Source of the DNA: Actinokineospora baliensis | Lineage (GTDB): Bacteria; Actinomycetota; Actinomycetes; Mycobacteriales; Pseudonocardiaceae | Reading direction: 5' to 3' | Assembly: GCF_016907695.1 (NCBI RefSeq) | Contig: NZ_JAFBCK010000001.1 | Location: 6,436,001 to 6,500,000 of the forward strand | Length of the DNA stretch: 64,000 bases | In this document: positions 15,662 to 24,250 of the stretch, in pieces | Position numbering within the stretch: the stretch's first letter is position 1 | Layout: each line of letters begins with the position of its first letter | The notes under the pieces: generated by a model | What the model was told of the DNA's origin: nothing | Seen by the model: only the letters and a program-made list of their open reading frames with translations | Database searches by the model: none | Program-made: the position numbers and the translations under genes

Positions 15662-17255
15662 CGATCAACTCCTGGACCGCCCGCCGGTCGACCTTGCCAG
15701 CCGGGCCAAGCGGCAGTTCCCCGAGCACGACCACGCGCTCGGGGAACTTGCGCGGCTCAAGCCCCTGCGCCGCCAGGTGCGCCGTAACCTCCGCCAACGA
15801 CAGGTCCCGTTCCGCGACAACGCAAGCGCACAACCGTTCACCCAGAACGGGGTCCGACACGGGCACGCAGACGACGTCCCGGATCGCCGGGTGCGTGGCC
15901 AGCAGCCCCTCCACCTCGGCCGGGCTGATGTTGAGGCCGCCGCGGATGATGATGTCCTTGCGGCGACCCACCACGTGCAGGTGCCCGTCCGCGTCGAAGT
16001 GCCCGAGGTCGCCTGTGCAAACCGACCCGTCCGGGAGACGGTAGCGGGCGTTGAGCTCGGGCGCGCCGACGTAGCACATCGGGCTCATCGGTCCTAAAGA
16101 GACGATCTCCCCCACTTCGCCTGCCGCCACCGGACGCAGGTCATCGTCCACAATGGAGATATGTGCGACCTCGGGGTTCGGCCGCCCGGCGCTGTCGGGC
16201 ACACCGTCGACGGCGGTGTGGCAGTTGACGCCGTCCGCGGAGCCGTAGACGTTGACCACCGCGCACCCCAACGACTCCCGGACCCGCCCCGCGGTCACCG
16301 CGTCCAGCGCCGCGCCGCCGAGGGCGACGACGCGCAAGCTGGAGGTGTCCCGCTGAGCCCCGCTGTCGGTGATCATGCGGAACATCGTCGGCACCGCCAA
16401 CACATGCGTCGGCCGGTCCCGCACGATGGCGGCCAGTGCGGTGTCGACGTCGAACCGGGGCCGCAGGACCAGGGTGGCGCCGTGGGTGGCCAGCGTGACC
16501 GCGGTGCCGTTGCTGCCGTAGGACGAAGCGAGCGGCACCATGACGTAGACGCGCGGCGAGGGCGTGTCGCCCAGCAGCGCCGCCATGAACCGGCCCCGAC
16601 CGCCGACGAGCGCGTTGTGCGAGTACAGCACCATTTTCGGCTCGGCCTCGGAGCCGGAGGTGACCAGGATCCGCGCCGGGCCGTCCGGGTCGGGAGTCGC
16701 CTGCTCGAACCGCGCCGGATCCCCGCGCAGCAACGCCGACACCGGAACGCAGCCCGCCGTCTCACCACCGACCTCGATGACCGTGCGCAGGTGGGGGAGA
16801 TCCCCCAGCATCGCCCGAGTTCGCTCCGCACAAGGGTAATCGCCGTGGGACGTTGGAGTGACCACGGCGACGGCTCGCGATCTGCTCAGCAGGCTCCAAG
16901 CCTCCCGGTCGCCCCGCCCGACCGGGTACGGCAACGCGATCGCCCCCACCGCCGCGATGGCCAGGTCGAACGCGCAGGCCAGTCTTTCGTTCGGTAACTG
17001 GACGGCGACCACGTCGTGTTCGCCGACCCCAAGCCCGGTAAGCCCAACGGCCAGGCGCCGCACCAGAACATCCAAGTCCGCATAGGAAATCGCGCCATCC
17101 GCGTCGAGGATGGCTGTGCGGCCGGGGTTCGCGATGGCGTGAGCGCGGAACAGCGAGTAGATGTCTTGGTCGCGGTAGATGCCTTGCGCGGCCCAGGATC
17201 GGCGGAGTTCCTGCGGGACGAGGTCGTGCAGCGTCTGGTCGGCGGCGAGCTTCAC
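15645..17255 (-). CDS. Class I adenylate-forming enzyme (acyl-CoA ligase)
   Basis: The 536-residue protein is an ANL-family ligase that activates a carboxylic acid as acyl-AMP and transfers it to CoA. Visible core motifs are A3-like ILVTSGSEAEPKMVLYSH (about 210), A5-like NVYGSADG (about 340), CTGDLGHFDADG (about 418), the hinge GRRKDIIIRGGLNISPAEVE (about 435) and the catalytic lysine near PLGPAGKVDRR at the C-terminus. The A3 motif is atypical (TSGSEAEPK rather than TSGTTGxPK). GTG at 17255 has a GGAGG ribosome site and overlaps the upstream CoA-transferase stop by four bases (GTGA). Together with the transferase and acyl-CoA dehydrogenase it forms a caiABC-like set; the substrate is not deducible. 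Confidence 0.88.
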   Translation of the reverse strand: MKLAADQTLHDLVPQELRRSWAAQGIYRDQDIYSLFRAHAIANPGRTAILDADGAISYADLDVLVRRLAVGLTGLGVGEHDVVAVQLPNERLACAFDLAIAAVGAIALPYPVGRGDREAWSLLSRSRAVAVVTPTSHGDYPCAERTRAMLGDLPHLRTVIEVGGETAGCVPVSALLRGDPARFEQATPDPDGPARILVTSGSEAEPKMVLYSHNALVGGRGRFMAALLGDTPSPRVYVMVPLASSYGSNGTAVTLATHGATLVLRPRFDVDTALAAIVRDRPTHVLAVPTMFRMITDSGAQRDTSSLRVVALGGAALDAVTAGRVRESLGCAVVNVYGSADGVNCHTAVDGVPDSAGRPNPEVAHISIVDDDLRPVAAGEVGEIVSLGPMSPMCYVGAPELNARYRLPDGSVCTGDLGHFDADGHLHVVGRRKDIIIRGGLNISPAEVEGLLATHPAIRDVVCVPVSDPVLGERLCACVVAERDLSLAEVTAHLAAQGLEPRKFPERVVVLGELPLGPAGKVDRRAVQELIASRAR

Positions 17256-18802
17256 TGGAACCTCCACGGTGCGGTCAGTGCGGGCGAACCGTGCTCGTCA
17301 CGGCTCAGGACGGCGGCGAACGCGGGGTCTACAAGCAGATCAGTGAGGTCGGTGACCACGGGCACGCCCCCGACCTGGCCGTCCACCGGTCGGCGAAACC
17401 CGACCGGTCGGCGGCCGGATACGCCCCGGCTGAGCGCGGTCGCCGCGCCGAGCAGGCTGCTGCGCACCGACACCCCGCGACCGGTGGCGCGGCGGGCCAG
17501 CAGGCCGACGAGGGTCGCCTCGGCGCCGATGAGACCGCCGAGGACGTCGACCAGGGTCATCATCGACGGAGCGGCGACCTCGTCGAGCGGGCGCACCAGG
17601 TCGGCGAGGCCGGTGCGGGCCTGGACCATGAAGTCGGTCCCGATCGGCAGGTCGTCCTCCGGCGCGTCGGCCCAGCCGGAGGTGTGCACGTGGACGGTGC
17701 CCGGTAGGTCTGCGGCGGTCAGGCCCCAGCGTTCGGCGTTGCCGGGCGCCCAGTTGTGCAGGAAGACGTCAGCCGCCCGCACCTGGTCGCGCAGGCGTTG
17801 CCGTTCGTTCGGGTCCTTGAGGTCGACCTCGACGGCTTCCTTGCCCCGGTTCAGCGCCAGCCAGCGCGCGGAGAGCCCGCCCGTCGTGGGGGGCATGCCG
17901 CGCAACGGATCCCCGTCCGGCGGCTCGACCCGGACCACGCGGGCGCCGAGCAACCGCAGCAGGTTCGCCGCCATGGGCGCTTGAATGCGCCGACCCGCCT
18001 CCCACACCGTCTCCAAGCCGACACCGGGCGCCGGATCGGGCAGAGGCGTGACCTGCCAAGGATGTCCGCCCTCGGGTAAGTCGGCCGGATGGCGCAGCGT
18101 GGTCAGGCCCGCGCCGCTGGCCCGCGCCGCCGCCCGCACCTGGTCGAAGGTCGCTGCCCGGCTGGTCTCGTAGAGTTCGACGGGCAGCGGGGCGGTCGCG
18201 GTGGCGTAGCGGAACTGGAACGGCCGCCACCCGACGCCGATGGCGCGGACCGGAGCTCCCAGCGCGGTCCAGAACGCGCCCCACATCTCGGGGACCAGCG
18301 CCTCGAGCTCGTAGCGGACCCCGTCGGCCGTGGTGAACGGCGGCCCACCGGGCAGAAACTCCTCCCCCGCGGCCGCGATGTACTGCGAAACGGTCAGCAG
18401 CGCCGCTTCGGCCACGCTCGTCTCGACGACGTGTTCCCCGAGCGGTTCCCGCAGAACACCGGCGAGCAGGCCCGTCACCGCGAGCACACCCGCCGCCGTG
18501 CCGCAGTGGTCCACGCCCAGGCCGCGCGGTGACCCGGTACTGCGGCCGTGGACGTGCATCACCCCGCAGGCCGCCTGGACCGTGGCCTCGTCGCGCAGCC
18601 CCGGTACGGCGACCGGGCCCGCCCAGTCGACCCGCACGACGTGCCGACCTCCCGGGACGTCGAGGACGGCCTCAGCGGCCAGGTCGGTCGCCCCGCCGTC
18701 GACGACCTCCAACCCGAGGTGGGCGAGGTGGTCGCGCAGCACGGTTGCGGTGGCTCCGGAGCCGGACACGGAGACCTTGGCGTCGAGGAGGGTTCCCGTC
18801 AT
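17252..18802 (-). CDS. Type III (CaiB/BaiF) CoA-transferase, two-domain
   Basis: The 516-residue product carries two CaiB/BaiF segments. The C-terminal part (about 260-515) has the family phrases PMAANLLRLLGARVVRVEPP, WLALNRGKEAVEVDLKDP and ADVFLHNWAPGNAERWGL, and the N-terminal part shows GLGVDHCGTAAGVLAVTGLL and HVVETSVAEAALL. Enzymes of this class move CoA between acyl groups without covalent acyl-enzyme release, often in carnitine, oxalate or aromatic acid metabolism. It is the first gene of a two-gene operon with the acyl-CoA ligase (4-base overlap) and is divergent from the acyl-CoA dehydrogenase across 47 bases. The fused double-domain form is longer than the usual 400 residues. Confidence 0.88.
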   Translation of the reverse strand: MTGTLLDAKVSVSGSGATATVLRDHLAHLGLEVVDGGATDLAAEAVLDVPGGRHVVRVDWAGPVAVPGLRDEATVQAACGVMHVHGRSTGSPRGLGVDHCGTAAGVLAVTGLLAGVLREPLGEHVVETSVAEAALLTVSQYIAAAGEEFLPGGPPFTTADGVRYELEALVPEMWGAFWTALGAPVRAIGVGWRPFQFRYATATAPLPVELYETSRAATFDQVRAAARASGAGLTTLRHPADLPEGGHPWQVTPLPDPAPGVGLETVWEAGRRIQAPMAANLLRLLGARVVRVEPPDGDPLRGMPPTTGGLSARWLALNRGKEAVEVDLKDPNERQRLRDQVRAADVFLHNWAPGNAERWGLTAADLPGTVHVHTSGWADAPEDDLPIGTDFMVQARTGLADLVRPLDEVAAPSMMTLVDVLGGLIGAEATLVGLLARRATGRGVSVRSSLLGAATALSRGVSGRRPVGFRRPVDGQVGGVPVVTDLTDLLVDPAFAAVLSRDEHGSPALTAPWRFQ

Positions 18803-18849
18803 GCCCCACTGGTCGCACGGGCGTCGCCGTCGGTTCCCGTGGTGGTGTG

Positions 18850-19947
18850 ATGTGCCGTGTGAACCGAGAGACCGTGCGCGCGTTCGTCGACCGGGTGGTG
18901 ATCCCCGCGGAGGCCGAGTTGGACACCGGGCTCGACCTTCGCGGGGAGGCGAAGGCCGCGGGCCTGTGGGCGCTGCCGCTGCCCGCGGACCTGGGCGGGG
19001 GCGGGATGCCGCTGGCCCGGTACCTGGAGTTGGCGGAGGACGAGGGCCGCAGCGACTACGGACCCGCTGTGCTCGGGTCCGCCAGTTTGCTCACCGCGCG
19101 CATGCTGGCCGCGCACGCGACCTCGGAATTGCGCGAAGCCGTGTTGCGGCCGTTGGTCTCGGGTGAGCTGGTCTCGGCGTACGCGATGACCGAGCCGGGC
19201 GTGGCGGGATCGGACCCGAGCCTGCTGCGCACCACAGCCCGCCAGCGGCCGGACGGAGCGTGGATCATTGACGGCCGCAAGTGGTTCACCAGCGACGCGG
19301 CCCGCGCGGACCTGGTGCTGGTGGTCGTTCGCACCGGCGAGGAGCTCTCCCTCTTCGCTGTGCCAACGGGTTCTCCGGGGTTCCGGGTCGAGCGGGAGCT
19401 GGACGTCCTCGGCGCGGGCGGGCAGTACGAGATCAGCTTCACCGGTGTGCGCGTACCCGAGGGCAACCTGGTGGGGCCGGTGGGCCAAGGCTTGCGGTTG
19501 GCGGGCGAGCGGTTGGCGCTGGGGCGGACGCTGCGGGCGTTGCGGTGGGTTGGTCAGGCGCAACGGTGTTTGGAGATGTTGGGCGCGCGGGCCGGAAGTC
19601 GTGCACTGGGCGACGGGGTACTCGCCTCGTACCAACTGGTGCAACGGCTGGCTTTCGAGGCAGAGCTGTCGGTCCGGTCGGCGCGGCTGCTCGCGGGTGA
19701 GGCGGCCCGGTTGGTGGCGGCGGGTGAACAGGCGGCGGTGGAGGTGAGCCTGGCGAAGACAGCGGCGGCGCGTGCGCTGGAAACGGCGGTGGACGCGGCG
19801 ATCCAGGTGCACGGGGCGGAGGGCCTGATGGCGGCGTCGGGGTTGCCGCGGATGCTGCGGGTCGCCAGGTCAGCCCGGATCCTGGACGGGGCGGACGAAC
19901 TCCACATCACCACCACCGGACGGCGGCTGCTCCGGGGTTACCACTGA
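18850..19947 (+). CDS. Acyl-CoA dehydrogenase family protein
   Basis: This 365-residue flavoprotein has the acyl-CoA dehydrogenase layout: helical N-domain (AAGLWALPLPADLGGGGMP), beta middle domain with AYAMTEPGVAGSDPSLL and GRKWFTSDA, and C-domain with QVHGAEGLMAASGLPRMLR. Near the C-terminus, where many members have YEG carrying the catalytic Glu, this protein has LDGADELH, resembling the DGPDEVH wording of crotonobetainyl-CoA reductase-like enzymes. It probably oxidises or reduces the CoA ester made by the divergent ligase/CoA-transferase pair. ATG at 18850 gives the expected length; GTG at 18859 is an alternative. The last ten bases overlap the convergent GH88-like gene. Confidence 0.88.
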   Translation: MCRVNRETVRAFVDRVVIPAEAELDTGLDLRGEAKAAGLWALPLPADLGGGGMPLARYLELAEDEGRSDYGPAVLGSASLLTARMLAAHATSELREAVLRPLVSGELVSAYAMTEPGVAGSDPSLLRTTARQRPDGAWIIDGRKWFTSDAARADLVLVVVRTGEELSLFAVPTGSPGFRVERELDVLGAGGQYEISFTGVRVPEGNLVGPVGQGLRLAGERLALGRTLRALRWVGQAQRCLEMLGARAGSRALGDGVLASYQLVQRLAFEAELSVRSARLLAGEAARLVAAGEQAAVEVSLAKTAAARALETAVDAAIQVHGAEGLMAASGLPRMLRVARSARILDGADELHITTTGRRLLRGYH

Positions 19948-20729
19948 TCCGCTGACGTGAGGCCGGTGAGCAGGGCGGCGGCGAGGGCGGTGAAGAACTC
20001 TGCCCAGATGACGCGTAGGCCGGTTCGGCCGTCGTATTCGGAGGTGCCCTTCGCGGCTTCACGCAACAGGCGTTCGCCTAGGGGGTGGTTGGCCTTGATC
20101 AGGGCCGCGGCCGCGATGGCGTTGGCACCCGCGTCGTCGGATGGGGTTGACCAGGGGGCGAGGAGGTCGTCGTTGAGCATGTCTCCGTCCACTGCGGACA
20201 GCAGTAGCCAGGCCGCCCCTCTGTTCCAGCCGGGGATTCCCTGGGCGAGATGGGTTTCCAGGTGGCGTCGAGCGATGTCGACGTGACCGTGGGCTCTGAG
20301 GAGGGGGACGACACCCACGGCGCCGTCGGGGCGGATCGGCGGGCCGTCGGGAGCGAGGGCGGTTCCCCAGGGGATGGCGCCCAGTCGGTCGTCGAAAGCT
20401 TGGGCGAGGTTGTTGGCCACGGCGGCTGTGGTGGATTGAGGTGGGTGCAGGCCGAGGCGCTCGCCCGCGCTGCCGTACCAGAAGATCAGCCCTCGGCACA
20501 CGGTGTCCGCGTCGGCCCAGAGGTCTAGGCGGTGGCGGACGGGCGCGGGGTCGCCGTCCGGGCACAGCGCCAGCAGGCCTGCCCAGAAACCGCCGGTCCA
20601 GGAGCCGCGTGCGGTGGTGCGCCAATGGTCTTGGTCGGCATAGAGGGGGAATCGTTGCCCTACAGTGGCTTCGAGCTCATCGACCCGGTTCCAGAGGTCC
20701 CGCAAGATCGCCTCAGCCCAGTCGGTCAC
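19938..20729 (-). CDS. GH88/GH105-like (alpha/alpha) barrel protein, short
   Basis: The 263-residue protein has features of unsaturated glucuronyl/rhamnogalacturonyl hydrolases: SWTGGFWAGLLAL near residue 45, GWNRGAAWLLLSA (family form WARGQAWA) near residue 180, and DDAGANAIAAAALIK (family form DSSAxAIAA). Family members are about 370 residues, so this one is compact, with shortened inter-helix loops; the catalytic aspartates cannot be placed with certainty. No signal peptide, hence cytoplasmic. GTG at 20729 overlaps the stop of the MFS gene by four bases, so the two are translated together and the hydrolase may act on a sugar or oligosaccharide brought in by that transporter. That link is an inference. 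Confidence 0.65.
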   Translation of the reverse strand: MTDWAEAILRDLWNRVDELEATVGQRFPLYADQDHWRTTARGSWTGGFWAGLLALCPDGDPAPVRHRLDLWADADTVCRGLIFWYGSAGERLGLHPPQSTTAAVANNLAQAFDDRLGAIPWGTALAPDGPPIRPDGAVGVVPLLRAHGHVDIARRHLETHLAQGIPGWNRGAAWLLLSAVDGDMLNDDLLAPWSTPSDDAGANAIAAAALIKANHPLGERLLREAAKGTSEYDGRTGLRVIWAEFFTALAAALLTGLTSADQW

Positions 20730-21835
20730 GTCGCGCTCCGGGTGATCACGAACGCCACCCCAGCCGCGACGAGGAACGCCGCCCCGACGCAAGCCCACAG
20801 CCAGGGGTACCCGGGAACCAGGCCGGTCAGCGGTGGTCCCAGGGCGAATCCGCCGAAGAACCCGGCCGAGACCACGGCGGCTGCCCGGCCCGCCGATGCG
20901 GGTGGGACAGCGCGCATCACCGCCACCATCGACACCGCGTTGCCGGACACCGCGAACACACCCACCCCCACCGCACCGACCCACACGAGCCACGGCGCGG
21001 CTTCAGCCACCGCCACCACCGCGATCGACAGCGCGGCACCCAACGCCAGCAGCGGAAGCACCGACGCTGGGTCCTTCGCCCGCCCGGCGGCCCCGCTCCA
21101 CAGCACGCGCCCCGCGATCCCGAGCACACCCATGACCGCGATCAACCACGCCGCGACCGGTGCCGACAGGCCGAGGCTCACGCCGTAGAGGGCGAAGTAG
21201 GTGTTCACGGACGCGAGCCCGAAACCCAGCGCCAGCGAGAAAGCGGCCAACTTGACCACCCGCGAACCCACGCTCCCGCCACCCTTCGGCGGCACGTGCG
21301 GCACCGGCATCCTGGCCGCGGGTACCACCACCAGGCACAGCAGCGCGAGTGCGGCGACACCCCATCTCCAGTCCACAAAGGACGCGACGGCGGCGAGCGG
21401 CACACCGGCGACGAACGCGCCCACCTGCACGCCGGATTGCTTCCACCCCGTGACCGCGCCGCGCTGCCCCGGCTCGACCGTGGCGAGGATGACTTTGTTG
21501 GTGGCCGGGTTCGCCAACGCTTGCGGCACACCGCCGAGCGCAACCCCCACCGCGACCACCCAAGCCGACGGCGCCACCGCGATGACCCCCAACACCCCAG
21601 CACCGACCACGAACAGCCCGACGAGGCTGCGCCCCGCCCCCACCCGGTCGACCAGCGAGCCCGCGGGCAACGACAGCAGCGCCGCCACCCCGAACCCACC
21701 GGCCACGAGCGCGCCCAGGTGCCACTGCGCCAACCCGAACTCCGCCACCAGCACCGGCCCGAGCGCCCCAAGCACGAACAACGGCAGCATCGACACGGCC
21801 ATCGCCACCGTGCACACCACAGTCACCCTCGTCAT
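20726..21835 (-). CDS. MFS transporter
   Basis: The 369-residue membrane protein has about twelve hydrophobic segments and the MFS loop motif after TM2 (LPAGSLVDRVGAGRSL). The phrase TGWKQSGVQVGAFVAG in the fifth helix region is typical of CynX/NimT-like and sugar-acid MFS carriers. It would move a small solute across the inner membrane. ATG at 21835 starts MTRVTVVCTVAMAVS and is preferred over 21859, which lies in the repeat array. Its first dozen codons and upstream region are the parent of repeat family C. The stop overlaps the start of the GH88-like gene by four bases. The substrate is unknown. Confidence 0.85.
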   Translation of the reverse strand: MTRVTVVCTVAMAVSMLPLFVLGALGPVLVAEFGLAQWHLGALVAGGFGVAALLSLPAGSLVDRVGAGRSLVGLFVVGAGVLGVIAVAPSAWVVAVGVALGGVPQALANPATNKVILATVEPGQRGAVTGWKQSGVQVGAFVAGVPLAAVASFVDWRWGVAALALLCLVVVPAARMPVPHVPPKGGGSVGSRVVKLAAFSLALGFGLASVNTYFALYGVSLGLSAPVAAWLIAVMGVLGIAGRVLWSGAAGRAKDPASVLPLLALGAALSIAVVAVAEAAPWLVWVGAVGVGVFAVSGNAVSMVAVMRAVPPASAGRAAAVVSAGFFGGFALGPPLTGLVPGYPWLWACVGAAFLVAAGVAFVITRSAT

Positions 21836-22575
21836 CACATGCCCATCCCAGCAGACCACCGCCCCGCGCCTCTACGGCAGCCCAAGGGAGGACCACCGAC
21901 GGCCAGGCACCCCGCTAATACCAGACCACGGTCACCTTCGTCGTCACCCACCTCATCCCAGCAGGCCGCGACGCGCCTCCACGGCGACCCGACGGAGGGC
22001 CACCTGACCACAGCCGACCGGCTTGGCACGCGCTCCACCTACCGGCACAGCCATCGCGGCCGCGCACACCACAGTCCCTCGTGCTCACACCCATCCCAGC
22101 GGGCCGCCGCCACACCGACACGGTGACCCGATGGGGACTACCACCCGAGCGCGACGGGCAGCTAGGCACGCACCCACAACCATCCCGACCGTGCACACCA
22201 CAATCACCCGCGTTCTCACGCACCCATCCCAGTAGACCACCGCCACGCGCCGATACAGCGGCGGCCGAGGGCGTGGTGGGCCGGAGACCGGGTGCTGGGG
22301 GTTGTTGGCTGGGGAAGCAGTGTCGGCCACGGCAGTGGCGGAGCCGCGGAGGCGGCGCCCCGGTGAGGCTCAACGAACTGGCCGAGCCAACGGCGTGGCA
22401 CGCGCCCTACCGGAACTGCATCGCCACCGCGCACACGGCGGTCACACTCGTCCTCACGGACCCATCCCAGCAGACCACCGCGACGTGCCAATGCGGTGGT
22501 GCACCACCGCCACCCTCATCCCCACCCCAGCAGAGCGCCGCCACTCACGAATACAGTGGCCCGATGGGGGTCTAC
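21797..22575. repeat. Repeat family C: amplified divergent promoter/start region
   Basis: About six imperfect tandem copies fill the space between the divergent MFS and acetyltransferase genes, anchored by CATCCCAGC-like cores near 21844, 21954, 22092, 22224, 22463 and 22524. Each copy begins with sequence matching the reverse complement of the first MFS codons (GCACACCACAGTCAC and variants), continues through CCCATCCCAGCAGACCACCG, and ends with sequence like the acetyltransferase start (copy 3: GGTGACCCGATGGGGACTAC; real gene: AGTGGCCCGATGGGGGTCTAC). In copies 2-5 the MFS start CAT is replaced by CTC or GTC, so the copies lack that start codon. Spacings are about 110, 138, 132, 239 and 61 bases. 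The array therefore looks like repeated duplication of one bidirectional promoter. Confidence 0.85.
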
Positions 22576-23106
22576 CACTTGGCCGCAGCCGACGCCGATG
22601 ATCTGGCGCGGGCCGGTGAGCAGCTGCACGCGCTCTACCGGCGGTGTTTCGCCGAGCCGCCCTGGGCCGAGACCGAGGAGCAGGTCGCCAAGCAGCCGGA
22701 GCGGTTTGTGCAGCACCTCGCCGAGCCGGGGGCGCACGGTCTCCTCGCCGCCCTCGGCGGAGTGGTCGTGGGGTCGATCTACGGCTGGCCCACCGCGCCG
22801 GGCAGGCCGGACACGCCGTTTTACGAGCGGATCTTCGGCGGGGTAGAGCCCACCGCCCGTCCCCTGCTGGGCCCGCCCGCGCTGGAGGTGGTCGAGCTCA
22901 TGGTCGACCCGGCGCACCGCGGGCACGGGCTGGGGCGCGACCTGCTCGCCCGCTTCATCACCGGGTATCCGCGGGCGTGGCTGTGCACCCACGCCGAGGC
23001 GCCTGCCCGGCGGCTCTACGACGCGTCGGGTTGGTCGGTGGTCGGCTCGTTCACCTCGACCGCGGGGGCACCCCAGGTGGTCTACCTGAGCTGTACTTTC
23101 GGCTGA
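22564..23106 (+). CDS. GNAT family N-acetyltransferase
   Basis: The 180-residue protein carries the GNAT acetyl-CoA-binding motif A, ELMVDPAHRGHGLGRDLLAR (R-x-x-G-x-G), near residue 110, followed by a beta strand and ARRLYDASGW near residue 150. It would acetylate an unknown amine, protein or small molecule. ATG at 22564 is the final copy of the repeated ATGGGG start-like sequence in the family C array; the -10-like TACAGT ends about seven bases before it, so the message is probably leaderless. It is followed by 34 bases and then the histidine kinase gene, which has its own -10. Confidence 0.85.
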   Translation: MGVYHLAAADADDLARAGEQLHALYRRCFAEPPWAETEEQVAKQPERFVQHLAEPGAHGLLAALGGVVVGSIYGWPTAPGRPDTPFYERIFGGVEPTARPLLGPPALEVVELMVDPAHRGHGLGRDLLARFITGYPRAWLCTHAEAPARRLYDASGWSVVGSFTSTAGAPQVVYLSCTFG

Positions 23107-23128
23107 TCCGCGCAGGTCAGGCGGCTCG

Positions 23129-23134
23129 TACACT
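23129..23134 (+). promoter_or_regulatory. Candidate -10 element of the histidine kinase gene
   Basis: TACACT is placed six bases before the GTG at 23141, with no ribosome site in between, the arrangement of a leaderless actinobacterial promoter. Confidence 0.4.
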
Positions 23135-23140
23135 GGGCTC

Positions 23141-24250
23141 GTGCTCGATATCGTCCGCTCGCTGTGGCGGGAACCGCGCCCCACCCCGGTGCCGCCGCTG
23201 ACGTGGTGGGACAAGATGCTGATCGGGGTTCTGGTGCTGGCCGCCGCGCTGGAGGGCCTCTCGCGCCAGCAGTACGCCTCGACCGCCCTGGCGGTCGCCC
23301 TGGCCCAGCTCCTGTGGTGGCGGCGGGACCGGCCGCTGCTCGTGGTGGTCCTCGCCTTCGGCACGTGCGCGGTCGCCTCGGTGGCGCTGGACCGCAACTT
23401 CCCCGACCTGACCGCGCTGGTCTACCTGCTGGTCCTGCCGTTCTCGCTGTACCGGTGGGGATCGGGTCGGGAGGCCGCGCTGGGGTCCCTGGTGATGGTG
23501 GGGCAGGTGGGGCTATCGGTGTTGCTGGGGTACCAGCGGCTGCCGGACGCGCTCGCCGGGACCGGGGTGCTGGCCGCGGCGATGGCGCTCGGCGCGGCCG
23601 CCCGGTACCGAACGCGGTACCGGGCGCGGGAGTTGGACCAGGTCAAGCTGGTCGAGCGGGAGCGGTTGGCCCGCGACCTGCACGACACGGTCGCCCACCA
23701 CGTGTCGGCGATGGCCATCCGGGCGCAGGCGGGCATCGCGATGGCCGCGGCGGACCCGGGTGCGGCGGTCGCGGCGCTGCGGGTGATCGACGCCGAGGCG
23801 GGGAAGGCGCTGGAGGAGATGCGCGGCATGGTGCGGGTGCTGCGCGCCGACGAACCGGCGGAGCGAGCGCCCGGGCACCGCCTCGACGACCTGCACCGGC
23901 TCGCGTCCGACGGCCACCCGGCGGTGTGCGTCGAGGTGATCGGCGACGCTTCCGGCCTCCCGTCACCGATCGGCGCCGCGGCTTACCGGATCGCGCAAGA
24001 GGCCGTCACCAACGCCAGGCGGCACGCGAAGAACGCGACCCAGGTGCGGGTCCGGGCGGACGTGGGCGCGACGGCGGTGCTCCTGCGCGTCACCGACAAC
24101 GGCGACCCCGCAGCTCCCCGTCCCCCGGGCTTCGGCGTCACGGGCATGGCCGAACGCGCTACCCTGCTCGGCGGCACGTGCACGGCGGGCCCGGATCCCG
24201 ACCGCGGGTGGACCGTGGCGGCGACATTGCCCACAAAGGACGGTCGCTAG
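23141..24250 (+). CDS. NarL-type sensor histidine kinase
   Basis: The 369-residue membrane kinase has about five N-terminal hydrophobic helices (residues 25-150), then the HisKA_3 dimerisation domain with phospho-acceptor His181 in RDLHDTVAHHVSAMAIRA, and a HATPase_c domain with IAQEAVTNARRHAK (N box) and GFGVTGMAER (G box). It would sense an envelope or membrane signal, autophosphorylate, and pass phosphate to the response regulator whose start overlaps its stop by one base (TAGTG). There is no periplasmic sensor domain, so signal perception is likely within the membrane. The GTG start at 23141 fits the leaderless -10. Confidence 0.93.
   Translation: MLDIVRSLWREPRPTPVPPLTWWDKMLIGVLVLAAALEGLSRQQYASTALAVALAQLLWWRRDRPLLVVVLAFGTCAVASVALDRNFPDLTALVYLLVLPFSLYRWGSGREAALGSLVMVGQVGLSVLLGYQRLPDALAGTGVLAAAMALGAAARYRTRYRARELDQVKLVERERLARDLHDTVAHHVSAMAIRAQAGIAMAAADPGAAVAALRVIDAEAGKALEEMRGMVRVLRADEPAERAPGHRLDDLHRLASDGHPAVCVEVIGDASGLPSPIGAAAYRIAQEAVTNARRHAKNATQVRVRADVGATAVLLRVTDNGDPAAPRPPGFGVTGMAERATLLGGTCTAGPDPDRGWTVAATLPTKDGR

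Noticed and set aside
15645..17255. NRPS-type adenylation domain and therefore a natural-product cluster
   Set aside because: No carrier-protein or condensation domain is present and the neighbours are CoA enzymes, so a free acyl-CoA ligase is the better call.
21836..22563. Insertion sequence remnants between the MFS and acetyltransferase genes
   Set aside because: No transposase fragments or terminal inverted repeats; the sequence is explained by repeated copies of the two gene starts.
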